Positions 33,382-44,831 of a DNA stretch of 64,000 nucleotides are shown here, one piece after another (position 1 is the first letter of the stretch; each line of letters starts with the position of its first letter). The stretch comes from Laguncularia racemosa (lineage: Eukaryota; Streptophyta; Magnoliopsida; Myrtales; Combretaceae). The DNA is taken from assembly GCA_037954665.1 (NCBI GenBank), contig JBBMOL010000039.1:3348001-3412000 (forward strand), written 5' to 3'. The position numbers were made by a program, and so were the translations under genes. Under the pieces are notes generated by a model. The model was not told the DNA's origin and did no database searches. It worked only from the letters and a program-made list of their open reading frames with translations.

Positions 33382-33429
33382 GTCGAGCAAACGACGTTAA
33401 CCAAAAGCGCTTGATGGGAGGCAACCCAT
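33382..33429 (+). promoter_or_regulatory. Conserved post-ORF hairpin block (element C)
   Basis: Starts GTCGAGCAAACGACGTTAA, contains AAGCGCTT and ends ATGGGAGGCAACCCAT. It has two possible hairpins: GTCG/CGAC, and ATGGG/CCCAT with an AGGCAA loop. It sits 20 bases after the integrase stop. The matching block in element D directly follows gag-PR. Confidence 0.6.
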
Positions 33430-33810
33430 ATAGTTTTTAAGTAAGTTTTTCTTTCATCATAACCATTCAACAACCCATGTGATACTTGTGTTATAAATCT
33501 TGAGGATGACATGAGAATTATGTTTCAACAAGTTTGGAAAGGCTAGAACACTCAATGGAGGTGAGTACTGTGCTTTCGTGGAGATACACAGCCACATATT
33601 CTTATTTTACACAGTCGTGTAAAGGCAGTTTTCATGCACAGAGGGTTACACGCCCTACATATATGACAGTGTACCATAGGGCGTATATACTGGAAATTTT
33701 TGCATGGCGTTTTACACACCTGTGTCTTTGACCATGCATGGAGTCTAAAAAATTCATCACTCCCACTAATTCTTCTTGTGATTTTTGCACCTATTCCTCT
33801 GGATTCAAAA

Positions 33811-35073
33811 GTTAAGATGCCTCGGATAAAGACTGTTGCTTAGAAGAGGCGCTGTGATAACGAGGCTAGTAGTAGTAGGGGAGCGATCCATTATCCTGTA
33901 AATATAAGGGCCGAGCATCGACCGATCTACCATAACTACAAGAGCACCAAGATCGTTAGACCAAATGTGGCTCTTGATTGGAATGTTTTGGGGCGGTTTG
34001 GCATTCGTCAAGAAGTTGAGGGTCTTCTACATGACCTTGCTTAGGTGAGATTTTTTTCTATCGAGGACAAGATCTATTTGGACCTAACACTCACCTTTAT
34101 TGCTACCTTCACCATTAGAGAGCCCATGAGTGCTAGGATAGATAATGAAGTTGAGTTCCTTGCGATGGGTCAATACCGGAGGTATTCAATGATGGATTTT
34201 ATTGAGGCCATGGATATCTATGAATCTGCATTCCTCCACTCCCCAGCCTTCCGCCAATTACCCATGGGATTTCCCCACAAGTTTTGGGCAGGAGATTATT
34301 GGCCACAATTGGGATCGAGCGCTTACACTTCTTCTACAAAAGGTTCCACCTTTAGGCGGCTCTCCTTTCGGGTGCTTCATTACATCTTTGCTCATTCCAC
34401 TATGAGCCATACCAATTCAAAAGGTGTAGTCAATGCCCGGGATGCGCTCTAGCTATAGAGTATGAAAACTAGGACTCCTATCAATGTCGGGGTGTTTTTT
34501 GCATTTTGTTTACTCCGATAAGCAGAAGTAGGGAATAGGGGAGTCTTTGTGGGTACCTGGATTACTCGAATTCTGAAAAATTTAGAGCTATTCCCTGTAC
34601 GCGAACCCGGCAATTGCATTGGAATGACTATTTGGCTATCAGCTGCACCTATTATTGGGTGGGGGCATAAACCTCAACACAATGAGGAAGACTCCGATGA
34701 TGAGTTGGATGAAATTGAGGGGTATGACCCTAACCAGGAAGCTGAGGCTAGGGAAGGTGAAGAAGAAAGAGCTACCCCAAAAGAAAGGACTCAAGATGAT
34801 GAAGTTCAGAAAACTATAGGGGAATTAAAGACCCAAGTTCAGGGATTAAAGGAGCAACAAGACAGAATTTTGAAAAAACAAAGCAGGTTAAAAAGATTTA
34901 TCCAAAATTGGTTCACTAAGTTGGGTGACAAGTTAGGTATAGACTTTGCATCTTACAGTTGTTCAAGTGACGAAGACGTCCAGGTCGATGTACATACACA
35001 AATTCCAGGTTCTTCCTCTCGACATGAAGAGAGCGGTCATCGAGATGGGTCGGACAATGAGGATGAGGATTGA
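33811..35073 (+). pseudogene. Athila 3' ORF (plant transposon protein type)
   Basis: An extra gene after pol, starting around 33817 (MPRIKT). A mid-part with REPMSARIDNEVEFLAMGQY and YWPQL resembles the domain often labelled 'putative plant transposon protein' in this position of Athila elements. It is followed by a TPINVGVFFA segment and, from 34690, an acidic DSDDELDE region, a coiled coil (about 34800-34910) and an acidic C-terminus ending TGA 35071-35073. Stops near 33841, 34042 and 34450 and a frame change near 34520 break it. I see no signal peptide or clear membrane segment, so an envelope role is not supported. Confidence 0.7.
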
Positions 35074-36629
35074 AGGATGATTGTTGGGTGTTAACTGTTT
35101 AAATCCCTTCTGTAGGATTTTATGTTTTCTTATTGTCAAGACTTTGTATTAAAACATGGATGAATGCTGTTATTGTTCTTTCTAGATGCTTTTATTGTTC
35201 TTTCTTTATGCTTTTATTTTTTTTCTTTGGTTTTTCATTTCAAAGATTCTGTTAAATTGATGAAGTACATGACTTTAGTTGCATGACAAGATTGGGGAGG
35301 ATAAGTATTTGGAGTTCTTTTCAAGAAATCATGGTCTTGTGCGCATAAATGCTATTAATTTGTGTTCTTCTGCAAAAGTGAATGCTGGATGCATGATTCT
35401 GATATTGATCCAGGGGAGTCTCGTTTCTCCTTCTCTTTTATTTCCATTTTCTTCCCTTTTTGTGTAGTTCAATGTAGACATTAGGTACAATGTCTAAATC
35501 TAAGTGTAGGGGAGGGAACTGAGATAAGAAGCATGAAATATAAGTGTTAATGAATCAAAATTATAAAGTTTCCCCACTTAAGATGTATTTAATGAATTAC
35601 TAACAATCAATAATTGCTAAGATTTCGTACTATTACTTACTGTGTTGAAAATTCTTGGGAATTTTGCAAATATTTACTCTCTTATCTTGTTTTATAAATA
35701 CTTTGCTAGAATTACAAGTTGAAATCCAAGTGAAGAGAATTACTTGTTATTTAAGCAGTTATTTTGAGAATTGAGAGTGAATTAAGATCTCTAGTAGGTT
35801 TAGTATGCTCTTTCTTTTGCTATTAATGTGAGTTATGCAATTCTGAGTAAAGGAGTAAAAGATACCCCCTCATTTAGATTCTTGCATCAGAAGTTAGGAA
35901 TATCAGTCCGTCCATATATTAGTTGAAAGGAAGTCTTATTGGACCCCTTCAGGAATTCATTCTTCTTGGTGGCTACCCCCTCTTAGTTTTGAGTAGGCCT
36001 TTAGGACCGAGAACAAGAAGTTGTTGCGGTGCCAGTAGGGATAATCAAAACCTAGAGTAGGATTGGCTCCAACCGGATGAGAATAAGCTCATCTCTGTTG
36101 CAGTTGCACGGCAAGGGAAGGGCAATTCGAAAAAGGCAAGGTTCGTTCGGGTCCTTTTTCGGGCTTGTTTATTAGTTTATACCCTTTTTCACCTTCGAGG
36201 ATAGATCTCAGCTCACTTAAGGATGCCCTGGATCAGTTGAAAAAAAGAAGGGTGGGGGGGGGGGGAGGGGTGGGTATCCAGGAGATAAGTAGATACAATG
36301 TGCCTTTACTCTTTATTGCATTACATATAGGAGTGGTTAAGAGGGAAGTATACTCTACTTTACTAGTATGGATCTTTGTTCAGTTTCACTTTTGGGAATT
36401 TATGTTTAAATGATGAGAGTACTAGTTTAAGTCACTTGGATTAGTCTTGAGAATTCTGGTATTTGTATTTTGTAAACAACTAATGGTAGGATTGAGTAGA
36501 GATTGCATAGTATGGAGGTAGATCATGAGAATCAATGATGCGAAAAGAAGTTCTTGATTGTTAAGTTAGTGAAAATCTTATCCTTGGGTTTTTTTTAGCT
36601 TTATTCTGCTTGAGGACAAGCAAATGCTT
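35074..36629 (+). other. 3' untranslated internal region of element C
   Basis: About 1.55 kb with no supported ORF. It has pyrimidine-rich tracts at 35160-35240, a GTGTAGGGGAGGGA purine run near 35504 that resembles a second (central) polypurine tract, and a poly-G run at 36255-36270. Confidence 0.55.
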
Positions 36630-36644
36630 AAGTGTGTAGGAGTT
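36630..36644 (+). other. Polypurine tract of element C
   Basis: AAGTGTGTAGGAGTT lies immediately before the 3' LTR, the same form as in element D on the minus strand. Confidence 0.7.
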
Positions 36645-38015
36645 TGATAAGTACAAATTAACACTTGTATTTCTGATAAATTCTAGTGGTGTATGTAATA
36701 AATTGATGTTATTTTGAAGAGTTTTGATAATAAATTGATGTTATTTTCAATTTTAGGACTGAGGACCACTATTTTGAGAGGGGATATCAACTTAGATTGA
36801 GATTGAAGAAGAATACACAAAGAAAAATGCTTTTTGGAAGGAAAAGGGGAAGTATACGGGCTTGTATTTCCAGAGCACGGCCATGTGTTGGGCTTGAAAA
36901 ACCAATAGAAGCTTACACGATTGTAGGCACGGCCGTGGGTTTTTTTTACTTCAGACACTATTACAAGGCATGGCCGTGTATAACCGTGGGTCTAGACTGT
37001 GTATATGGAAAAGTTTAGCCGTTTCAGGAGATTTTTTGGTTTCCATATATATATCTCTTCGTTTTCTAGGTGAGAGGGGTGGCTTACTTGAAGAAGATAG
37101 AAAAAAACGACGAAAAGAAGAAGAGGAGGAGACTGGGAAAGATTATCTAAGGGACAAGCAACATCAACGGATTCATCTTTCTCTTCCAAAGGGTTTATGT
37201 ACATGGGTTTTTCATCTTCATTAATTTGTAACTTGAAAACCATGAGTGGCTAATTTATTTCATACCTAAGCCTTACGAACCCTAATTGTCATGTAACATT
37301 AGATTGATTGCATAGTTAATGAATAGTGGAATTCTTTGAATTTATTCATGTTGTTCATTTAGTGTTGCTAATTTGATGTATGGCCAGCATTGAGTTTGCA
37401 TGGATTTCTTAGAAGTTGATTGGAAAATCTCATGTTTGAATAGATCGTGCATGAATAAAGGAATTCGTATGTAATCTAGGGATAGAGAACATGAATTTTC
37501 TGTATTAGGTTAAATTAGATAATTCGACTTAATGGAGGGTTCAAGAGTGTTAATGCAATTCTAATCGATTTTGATAAAAGAGGGATCTTTATTAATGCGA
37601 TTAGGGTTAGGAGCTAATAAATCTGGAAGGAATATTGGCTTAATGTTAGATACTCCGCGGTTTAGAGATAACCATTGCTCATTAACTAATTTATTGAAAG
37701 GGTGAAGTTACATGACAATTAGAGGAGTAGTAAGGGTAGGGTATGCTCTTAATTATCGGATTTAGTAATCAAGTTATTATGTTAGTTTTAATTGCTATAG
37801 GTTTTGTCAAGTGTTTCTAATTTAAATTGAATCTTTCAAAATTGTGCGGTTAGATAGTTGGTTTAGAGTTATTATTAGTACTTGCTGATCCTTGGAGGAA
37901 CAATATCTGAACTCAACTCTATACTATTACAATTGACAGGTGCGCTTGCCTAATTAATCATAAAAGAGAGTCGTAGAAAAGGATTTTAAAATTTGTGTGA
38001 TTACGGTCATCAACA
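36645..38015 (+). mobile_element. 3' LTR of element C
   Basis: A 1371-bp partner of 26410-27837, with a TATATATATA box at 37045-37054. Its end ATCAACA is followed by CACGT. Confidence 0.9.
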
Positions 38016-38270
38016 CACGTATACATTATTGTCTTGAATCAAATTAGACGAAAAATCAAGCACACTATCGTTTTGCATTGATGTCTCACTCAATTTGTCT
38101 CCTTGATGATCATCATGGTCTAACATTAGCCACTTGGCAAAAAAACTTTGGGCATTAATGATGGGAAAATTTCTATCACAGTTGATATTTTCAAAACTCG
38201 ATTTGGATGATGATCCAAATCGCTCATATTTTACTTTGTCTTTTATTCTAATAAATATTTGAGAATAATC
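38016..38270 (-). pseudogene. MYB gene, middle exon segment
   Basis: The minus-strand frame is open from 38270 down and joins 26409 across element C. It includes FGSSSKSSFENIN, INAQSFFAKWLMLDH and a long Ser/Asn/Asp-rich stretch. FAKWL-D resembles the FAEWLS-D type motif of some MYB C-termini. It is bounded upstream by a family B LTR. Confidence 0.65.
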
Positions 38271-38274
38271 TTAT

Positions 38275-39344
38275 AGGTACAATGATAATTCTCTATAGGA
38301 TGCCAATATGTCCTACAACAGTTGATAGACACAAAATATTTTCAGGGTGACAATCAAAGATCCGCTGTGATTGTTTTCCATCCTGAGGCATTGGTTCATG
38401 AAGACTTATGATATTTTGTACTTTATAATTGTTTTATGAACTATTTTTGGTTGTATTTGGTTTTGGGAAACTTTCATTTCCTTGTAATTTTCATTTAAGA
38501 CTAGCTACCTTAAAAGTGGCAAACTTGTAATTTTGACCATTTCCTAACCCTAGGAGTAGCAAGTATAAATACTTGCTTAGAAGAGGGTTTGAGGAGGCCA
38601 TTTTGCAGATTATACACAGGCACTTAACGTGTAGGAATTAGAGTTCATCCTAGTTCTAATTCTCTTATCAATTTCAACCCAAGAATTGGAATTGTTGCGA
38701 GTGTAACAAGGGAAAATTGTAAGTCATATCGATTTCTCTCATTGTTGTTTTTCATTTCATCTCTAGTGAGTCATATCTAGGGTTGATTTGGAGTTTCTTG
38801 GACATATTTGTGATCACAATTTGTGAACAATTATCTTGTTTAAGATTGATTGTTCTTTAGTACTTGAAATCAACTTCGTCTCATTTTTTGCGTGAATTGA
38901 GGATTAAGAGGAAGTTGATGTCACGGTTTTGATCCATCCTTTTTTGGTTTGATTCACGTGGAAATTCAATTATTCTTGTTGTTATATGGTGAAGATTACA
39001 TATATGGATTGCAATTGCATCATTTGATCTTTGGTTTTCCATCAAATTTCTAAAGGAGATCATGTGAATTGTCACATAATTGGACCGGTTTGTAATTGAG
39101 TTGTGATTTGTTTTCTTTGAGTCATTTGATTGTGCTTAGACTTGGTTTTGAGCACATCATCTTTTGGTATCAAAGCAATCTAATTTGGATACTTAAGATT
39201 GATCACATCCTCATTGGAAGAATTGGTTATAAACATTGAGATTTGACACCATTGTTCATGTGATTGAGACTAGTTTGATTGACATTGTTTGTTTGTCTTT
39301 CAAATTGGTTTTGCATGTGCTTAATCTTGGTTTTAGGCACATCA
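38275..39344 (+). mobile_element. Family B LTR inserted in the MYB exon
   Basis: The right border GGCACATCA at 39336-39344 is the standard family B end. The TATA palindrome is at 38559-38576. The left border is uncertain: similarity to the solo LTR (inverted, near 41120) starts at about 38275, so its pol-coding 5' end is missing or highly diverged. It is followed by a PBS-like TTTGGTATCAAAG at 39166-39178 inside the sequence, which suggests that a stretch of leader and a second LTR end were merged. It separates two MYB coding segments. Confidence 0.65.
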
Positions 39345-39578
39345 ATGGAGCTAAAACAGTTGGTGTTTCTAGAAATGTTAAAATGTGGTGAAAGGAGTGA
39401 AGATGCTAAAAATGATGCCAAAGATTCTAAATTGCTTTAACTTGGATAAGGATCTTGATCAACTGTAGTTTCTTAAACAACTTTGTTATTGCTAACTTTC
39501 TTCTTGAGATAAGAATGCCAATGATTCTTGATCTCATTGTCGGTTCTTCCTAGTAAATGTTGTGCTATTTGAGACCAC
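39345..39578 (-). pseudogene. R2R3-MYB transcription factor, start of exon 3
   Basis: The minus-strand reading after a TTTTAG acceptor (39584-39579) begins with the third-helix part of MYB repeat R3: WSQIAQHLLGRTDNEIKNHW, then HSYLKKKV. The R3 helix that contacts DNA is complete, and the intron lies at the conserved R2R3-MYB position, with the codon before Trp split. Downstream are KVV, a TAA, a second TAA about 12 codons later (both in place of likely Gln codons), then a serine-rich region up to 39345. Exons 1-2, encoding R2 and most of R3, were not found. In a functional gene this would be a nuclear DNA-binding regulator; here it is broken. Confidence 0.85.
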
Positions 39579-40340
39579 CTAAAACATTAAAAATAGGAAA
39601 ATAGAAGGAAATATTAGTAAATCTCTATCCTATTATAATTGGAAATCAAAAACAAAAGTTTCTTGTGCTTTATTAGTCTTTAGGGTGTTTGAGATGGATT
39701 AATATCATCAAAATTCAAATATTTGTTGATCCTTAAATAAATTATTGATACAAAATTCTAAATGATACTAAAAAATGAAAAAGAAAAAAATAAGGGCACT
39801 AATAATAATAATTTCTACATTTAATCGTTGTCCTAAAACCATTTGGATTAACAATTAAGGTGGTTTTGGGGGAAAAAAATTCATTGATACAAATATACCA
39901 CTTGTTTGGATAAATGACAAACAACTACCAATAATTTTTAAATATGTAATAGTGATAATAGATAGTTTTTGAAAAACTATTATTTACATTTTCATATGTT
40001 AGAATTTTATTATACTTATATGCCACTAATTAATTTACGTGGGGTGTTAATACATTAAAACTTTTCTTAATTTGGCAATTTATTTATTCTATTAACTAGC
40101 TTAGAAAAAAGTTACCATTGTAATTGATTACTTGTAACATTAGCTTGAAGTTTTCATATTAAATTCCGGGCCTACTTGTTTCCTGACGAGCTATAAAGTG
40201 ATAGGATAGTCTCTTCCTCTTGAACTATAAAAATCCCTCGCCCGAGTCCTAGCCTTAGGTAATTAATCTAAAGTTTAATAATATGAATATCATGTCCTCA
40301 ATAATATCTATATACATATCTTGTATTTATTAATATATAT
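39579..40340 (-). other. Probable MYB intron 2 (truncated by repeats)
   Basis: AT-rich sequence directly upstream, in minus-strand sense, of the exon 3 acceptor. No coding signal was seen up to the transposon border at 40341. Confidence 0.45.
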
Positions 40341-41998
40341 TAGGGGTGAGTAGGCAACCCTATTGTATAGGGTACCCACTGATATGCTTCAATTGATGAT
40401 TGCAATTAAACAATGACAATTGAAGAATCATACAATAAGCCACAAGAATGCATGACTCCAACACACTCTAAAACCCCTAAAGATCAAGTGACATCCACAC
40501 AAACGACAATTCAACTGTAATTCAGATATAACACAATTAAACAATACACTTTAGGATCTAATTCCACTAAAATAGCATGAATCCAATAATAGATTTGGAA
40601 CCTTAAATAGCGTGTAAATAAGAACTCAACAAGAACAATCCAATTCGCACTAGATATGACACACTAGTATGAAAATGGAATCAACTTAAGGGATTTGATG
40701 TTACTCACAAATCCTCAAGCCTCCACTTGCCATAACCCTTGAAGAAGTTGATAAGAGTCTTATGAAATTAGAGATAAACCCTAACTTTCATGTGAAAATG
40801 GGCAGCAAAATGTAATGTTCAAAAGTCCCCTAACAAACCCTAGTTAACAAGTATTTATACTTTCTCCTATTAGGATAAAAACTACATGAAAATTACAAAC
40901 AAGCCACTTAGGTGGCCAATTCTAAGAAACATTACAAACAAATCAAAAAGTCCAAAAAAATGAATACAAAGTGATTATAAAATTACAAGTACAAAAGATG
41001 GTCTTCAAAGAGCCAGTTCTTCAAGTCAATTAAGTTCATCGCGGGCCCTTAGATGTGAGTCCAACGATGTTCTCAATTTAATCAACAGTGTAGGTTATTT
41101 GGCATCCTATAGGACTAATAAATGTATCTGTCGGAATGCACAACAATTATATGATACAAAAGTAGATATCAAATTAACATCTTCAGGGTTTAGATGTTCA
41201 AGGAAGATTCTCATAGCTAGGTTTTGTAAGCCCTTAGCTTGAGTTTTGGTTATTGGTCTTATGGGAATCTGATTCCTATCACCTACCCATATCCTATTCA
41301 ACCAAATAGGTTCCAAGTAGTCTTTAAGAATCATAGGGTAAATTCTAGGTATAGATTTTTTGAAACCTACTCCCACATGGTGGAGTACAGGTATGGGGTC
41401 TTTCTATCTTATACTAACCTTGAAACCTATATTTTAATGTATATAAGGTATAGATTTTAAGGAACTCTATACTTAACTTATAAAAGAATTATTAAATAAT
41501 ATCAATAAATGAATAATAAATGACAATATTATATTTTTCAACTAATAAATGGAGCCTAAGCTCATAAGTTAATAACCCTAAATTGCAAAACCTAATGTCG
41601 CCTCCCTCACTTTAGCATTTTCTATTCTTTCCCATTTGTTAAGTAGTAAGATTACATAAACTTAAAATAATGATAGCAAAACAAAAAAAGGAATATTATT
41701 ATTATTATTTTAATTTTACATATTTTGTTGCAAGTTACATAGGTTTTGCATATGAAATACTTGTAATATTATATATAAATTACTTTTTAAAAAATAACAT
41801 AAACTTAAGACTTTTAGAAAAAAAAATGTAAAATTGATTGGTTTTAGAAGGTATCATGTATCCTATAGATTTTACAAAGTATAGCTTCCAAGGTGCTACA
41901 AGATAGGCTTTAGTTCCAAAATTTGAAAACCTATACCTTGTAGGGTAGAATATAAGTAGAGCCTCATACCCTTTCCATCATGTACCTACTCTCCCCTA
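40341..41998. mobile_element. Small non-autonomous DNA transposon carrying a solo LTR
   Basis: Imperfect terminal inverted repeats TAGGGGTGAGTAGG (left) and TAGGGGAGAGTAGG (right, inverted), with subterminal GGTA/TACC-rich repeats. Without the solo LTR it is about 750 bp. There is no transposase and no matching target duplication, so the superfamily (hAT-like ends) is tentative. Confidence 0.5.
40380..41281 (-). mobile_element. Solo LTR of family B
   Basis: A minus-strand LTR of 902 bp that starts TGATAGGAATC at 41281, encodes the family B pol end (RPITKTQAKG), contains the inverted TATA palindrome near 40850 and ends at 40380. Flanks are CCCAC and CCTAC, a 5-bp duplication with one transition. 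No internal sequence adjoins it. Confidence 0.8.
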
Positions 41999-43840
41999 GC
42001 TCATACATTATGATATTTTATGTGTTATACTTACAAATAAACTATATATATATAACATAACTATCCAATATAATACATACACACATACACACACACATAT
42101 AATATAACTAATATAATATATATATGTATGTATTAGTGCATACATTATAATAATATACATGTGTGTGTTATACTTATATACATATTATATATAACATATA
42201 TGAAAAATATATTTATATATATGTATATATAATTTATATATAGATAATATAACTATCAAACATAACTTACATACACAAACACAAAACAATATATAATGAA
42301 TATGTAATCTATATACACATGTTAATTGCATCATCACACTCATCACAATAACATATATGTGAATTGTGTTATTTGGACCTAAGAGAAAATGAGTGGGTGA
42401 AAGGCCTATAGTATAGTATTTCTTTTTCACTCCAATGGCCCAACTTGTTTATATTTTCCAATCCATTTTGTATCATTTTCTAACAATATACTTGGTCAAC
42501 TTTATAAGAATCGAATAGAATAACTATTTATTTCTTAAAAACTTATTTGTGCATTTGTTTAATAATATAATTATTCCATAGAGTTGTTATCATTAAAAAA
42601 TGAAGAATTACAATTCTTTTATAAAACTGAAGGAATTTCTATTTTATGGTGAAGCTAAATATCTAACTTTACTCTTCCTTTTGAAAATCGCAACCTTGGC
42701 CTTAGAAATTAGCAAAGATAACTAACTAGGGATGCTTGCCTAGTTAAGTTGTGGATCTTCAATCTTGCAAAATGTAGTAATCTGAAAAGGATGAGCACTA
42801 CCTTTGTTACTTAGTGAAAGGAAAGTTGTAAGCATTTTCATTACTATACATATACATAATAACAAGCAAATTATCAACCATATGCTAAGTTGAGCAACCA
42901 TATAAATGCAAATATCGCTTGTGCTCTTCCATTAACCTATGTAAAGTTTATGGTAATATGTGCCTCCCATTATATGCTAGGGTCATCCAAGTAATAATGT
43001 GACCTCTATGATACCTTAATGGGCCTTAGATCCATGCAAATATGACCTTAAATAGTAGCATGTTGCTCTGATTTAGTTTAACTTGTGACACTTGTAAATA
43101 ATGGAGAAGGAATTCTCTTAATGTTTTTTGGCTAGGTAGTCATAATGGCCTTGAGAAATACAAAAATCCCGATAATGCTTGTTGAGTTTTATCTTAGAAC
43201 TTAAATTGTCAATTTCTCCGATACGAGGTGACCAATCATTTTATAGCAGATATCCCATTTGTAATATAATTATAGTTCAAGAATGTCAAATTTTCTTAGA
43301 ATTGTTTTGATGATAACATACCATAGGTGTTTTATGTTTGTGATAAGATAAGTTCATTAAGTGTATAGAAGATCTCAATAAGGCAGAACCATAATAAGTT
43401 TAAGAAGAAGTTAAGAAAAGCTTGTTCAAAACTTATGAAGTAAGAATACAACAAGAAGAACAGATGTTACTAAAGAAGTTGCAAAAATAAAAAGCAGTAC
43501 ATGAATAGACGGGTTCCAAAAGATGCAAAAGGCTACTAAAAGGTGGTACAACTAGCAAAAGCATTAAGAAGTCAAGAAGAAGTAATCAAAATGAGCAAAA
43601 AGAAAAAGAATAAACAGAAGTAAGAAGCAAAAGCACTGACAAAATAAAAAATGCAAAAGCATTAACAGAACGAAGAAACACAAGAATAATCGAATCAAAA
43701 AGCATATGCGTAGACAAAAGTAAGAAGAAGAAGCATCACAACAAGCAAAAAAGCAAAAGTGTGAACAAAAGAACCAAAAGATAAGAGACTATTAAAGCAA
43801 AAAAAAAAAAAAAATGCTCACTTTATTTTCATAGTCTTAT
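41999..43840. other. AT-rich intergenic sequence
   Basis: TA/CA-rich microsatellite-like stretches at 42040-42370. A purine-rich zone at about 43380-43800 is built from loose GCAAAAGCA and AGTAAGAAGAAG repeats. No ORF, RNA gene or LTR border was seen. Confidence 0.5.
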
Positions 43841-44106
43841 AAGCTAAAACTTTATTTTCATAGTCTTCTAAGCTAAAACTAGAGGAATTTCTACTTGTTA
43901 TCCTTATTGAGATACTTTACTCTTCCTTAACTAAACTATAAGCTACTCATGTTATTCTTAGTTCAAGAGTGTGAAAAAGGCTAGAGTTTAAAATAGAAAG
44001 CTAGAAGCTTATAACCTCATTATGATATTTGTTAATGAAATATGTTAGTGTAGTTAGGCTGGTTCCCTAGGATAGTGTTAGAAGAGAAGACCAACTCATA
44101 AACAAG

Positions 44107-44831
44107 GTTGTCAAACTAGCCATTTTACTTAGAATTGCTAGAGGATCTCTTAAATTAGAACATAAAATCAAAATGTAAAAATATAAGTTTCTACAGCCTA
44201 TATAAAATAGCTTCAAAAAGTTGTAGGTATGTTTCTGCAGTCATAAAAAATATGAAATACAAGATTAAATTGAGAAATTCAATAAAACTTTTAGTTACTA
44301 TTTATAATAAAAGTGGCATACTTGTAATACAAATAATAGCATAAGTTGTTAAGTTAATGTATAAAACTATAATATAAATAAAAATACCAATAAGAAATGA
44401 ATTACGATACAAATTATACTAATAAAATAAAAAAATCATCAACACCTTTCACATTATCTAAAGTCAAAACTATTATCAACTATCTCTTTACCATTACCAT
44501 TATTATCATCACCTTCATCGTCAATGCTAAAATCATTATTGGTAGTACTAGAATGATATCCTTATATTTTAATTCCAATTCTTTCAAAAAAACTAATAAT
44601 ATTCATATCTTGTGAAGCCAAGTTATATTTTCTAGTTTTTAGCACATTTGACTTAAATAGGTGAAATTGGTAAACTTGATTAAAAATATAAGATTTTATC
44701 GATTTACGTATAGACTCGTGATTCTACTACAAGTTTATATAGAAACTAGTTTATACTCGATTCAACGTGAAAAGGCTTCCTAAAATTATAAATTTGTATA
44801 ATTATTTAGGTAAAATTGCAATTTTGACAAC
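44107..44831. mobile_element. MITE-like element M, copy 1
   Basis: A 725-bp unit with inverted ends GTTGTCAAACTAGCCATTTT and GTTGTCAAAATTGCAATTTT (right, inverted). The minus strand near 44460-44560 reads as an acidic C-terminal peptide rich in Asp and Asn, perhaps a transposase remnant. Copies lie in each R repeat and a distant relative at 49323. Confidence 0.55.

Larger units (their letters stand above)
26410..38015 (+). mobile_element. Element C: Athila-lineage LTR retrotransposon, 11.6 kb
   Basis: LTRs of 1428 bp (26410-27837) and 1371 bp (36645-38015), ends TGATAAGTAC to ATCAACA, flanked by a perfect CACGT duplication (26405-26409 and 38016-38020). The order is a degenerate tRNA-Asp PBS, gag, PR, RT with FMDDFSVFG, RNase H, integrase, hairpin block, an extra 3' ORF, a long untranslated region and PPT. 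FMDDFSVFG, the PBS type and the extra 3' ORF place it in the Athila lineage. Stops and two or more frameshifts make it defective. It sits in the last exon of the MYB gene. Confidence 0.92.

Noticed and set aside
33811..35073. Envelope gene of an endogenous retrovirus
   Set aside because: No signal peptide, furin-like site or transmembrane segment visible; better described as the Athila 3' ORF of unknown function.
39579..43840. MYB exons 1 and 2 upstream of exon 3
   Set aside because: I looked on the minus strand for R2 and early R3 motifs (the GKSCRLRW and KRG regions) and did not see them; they may lie outside the window or be lost.
44397..44615. 72-codon frame in MITE M
   Set aside because: AT-rich, hydrophobic by composition and not conserved in frame in copies 2 and 3.
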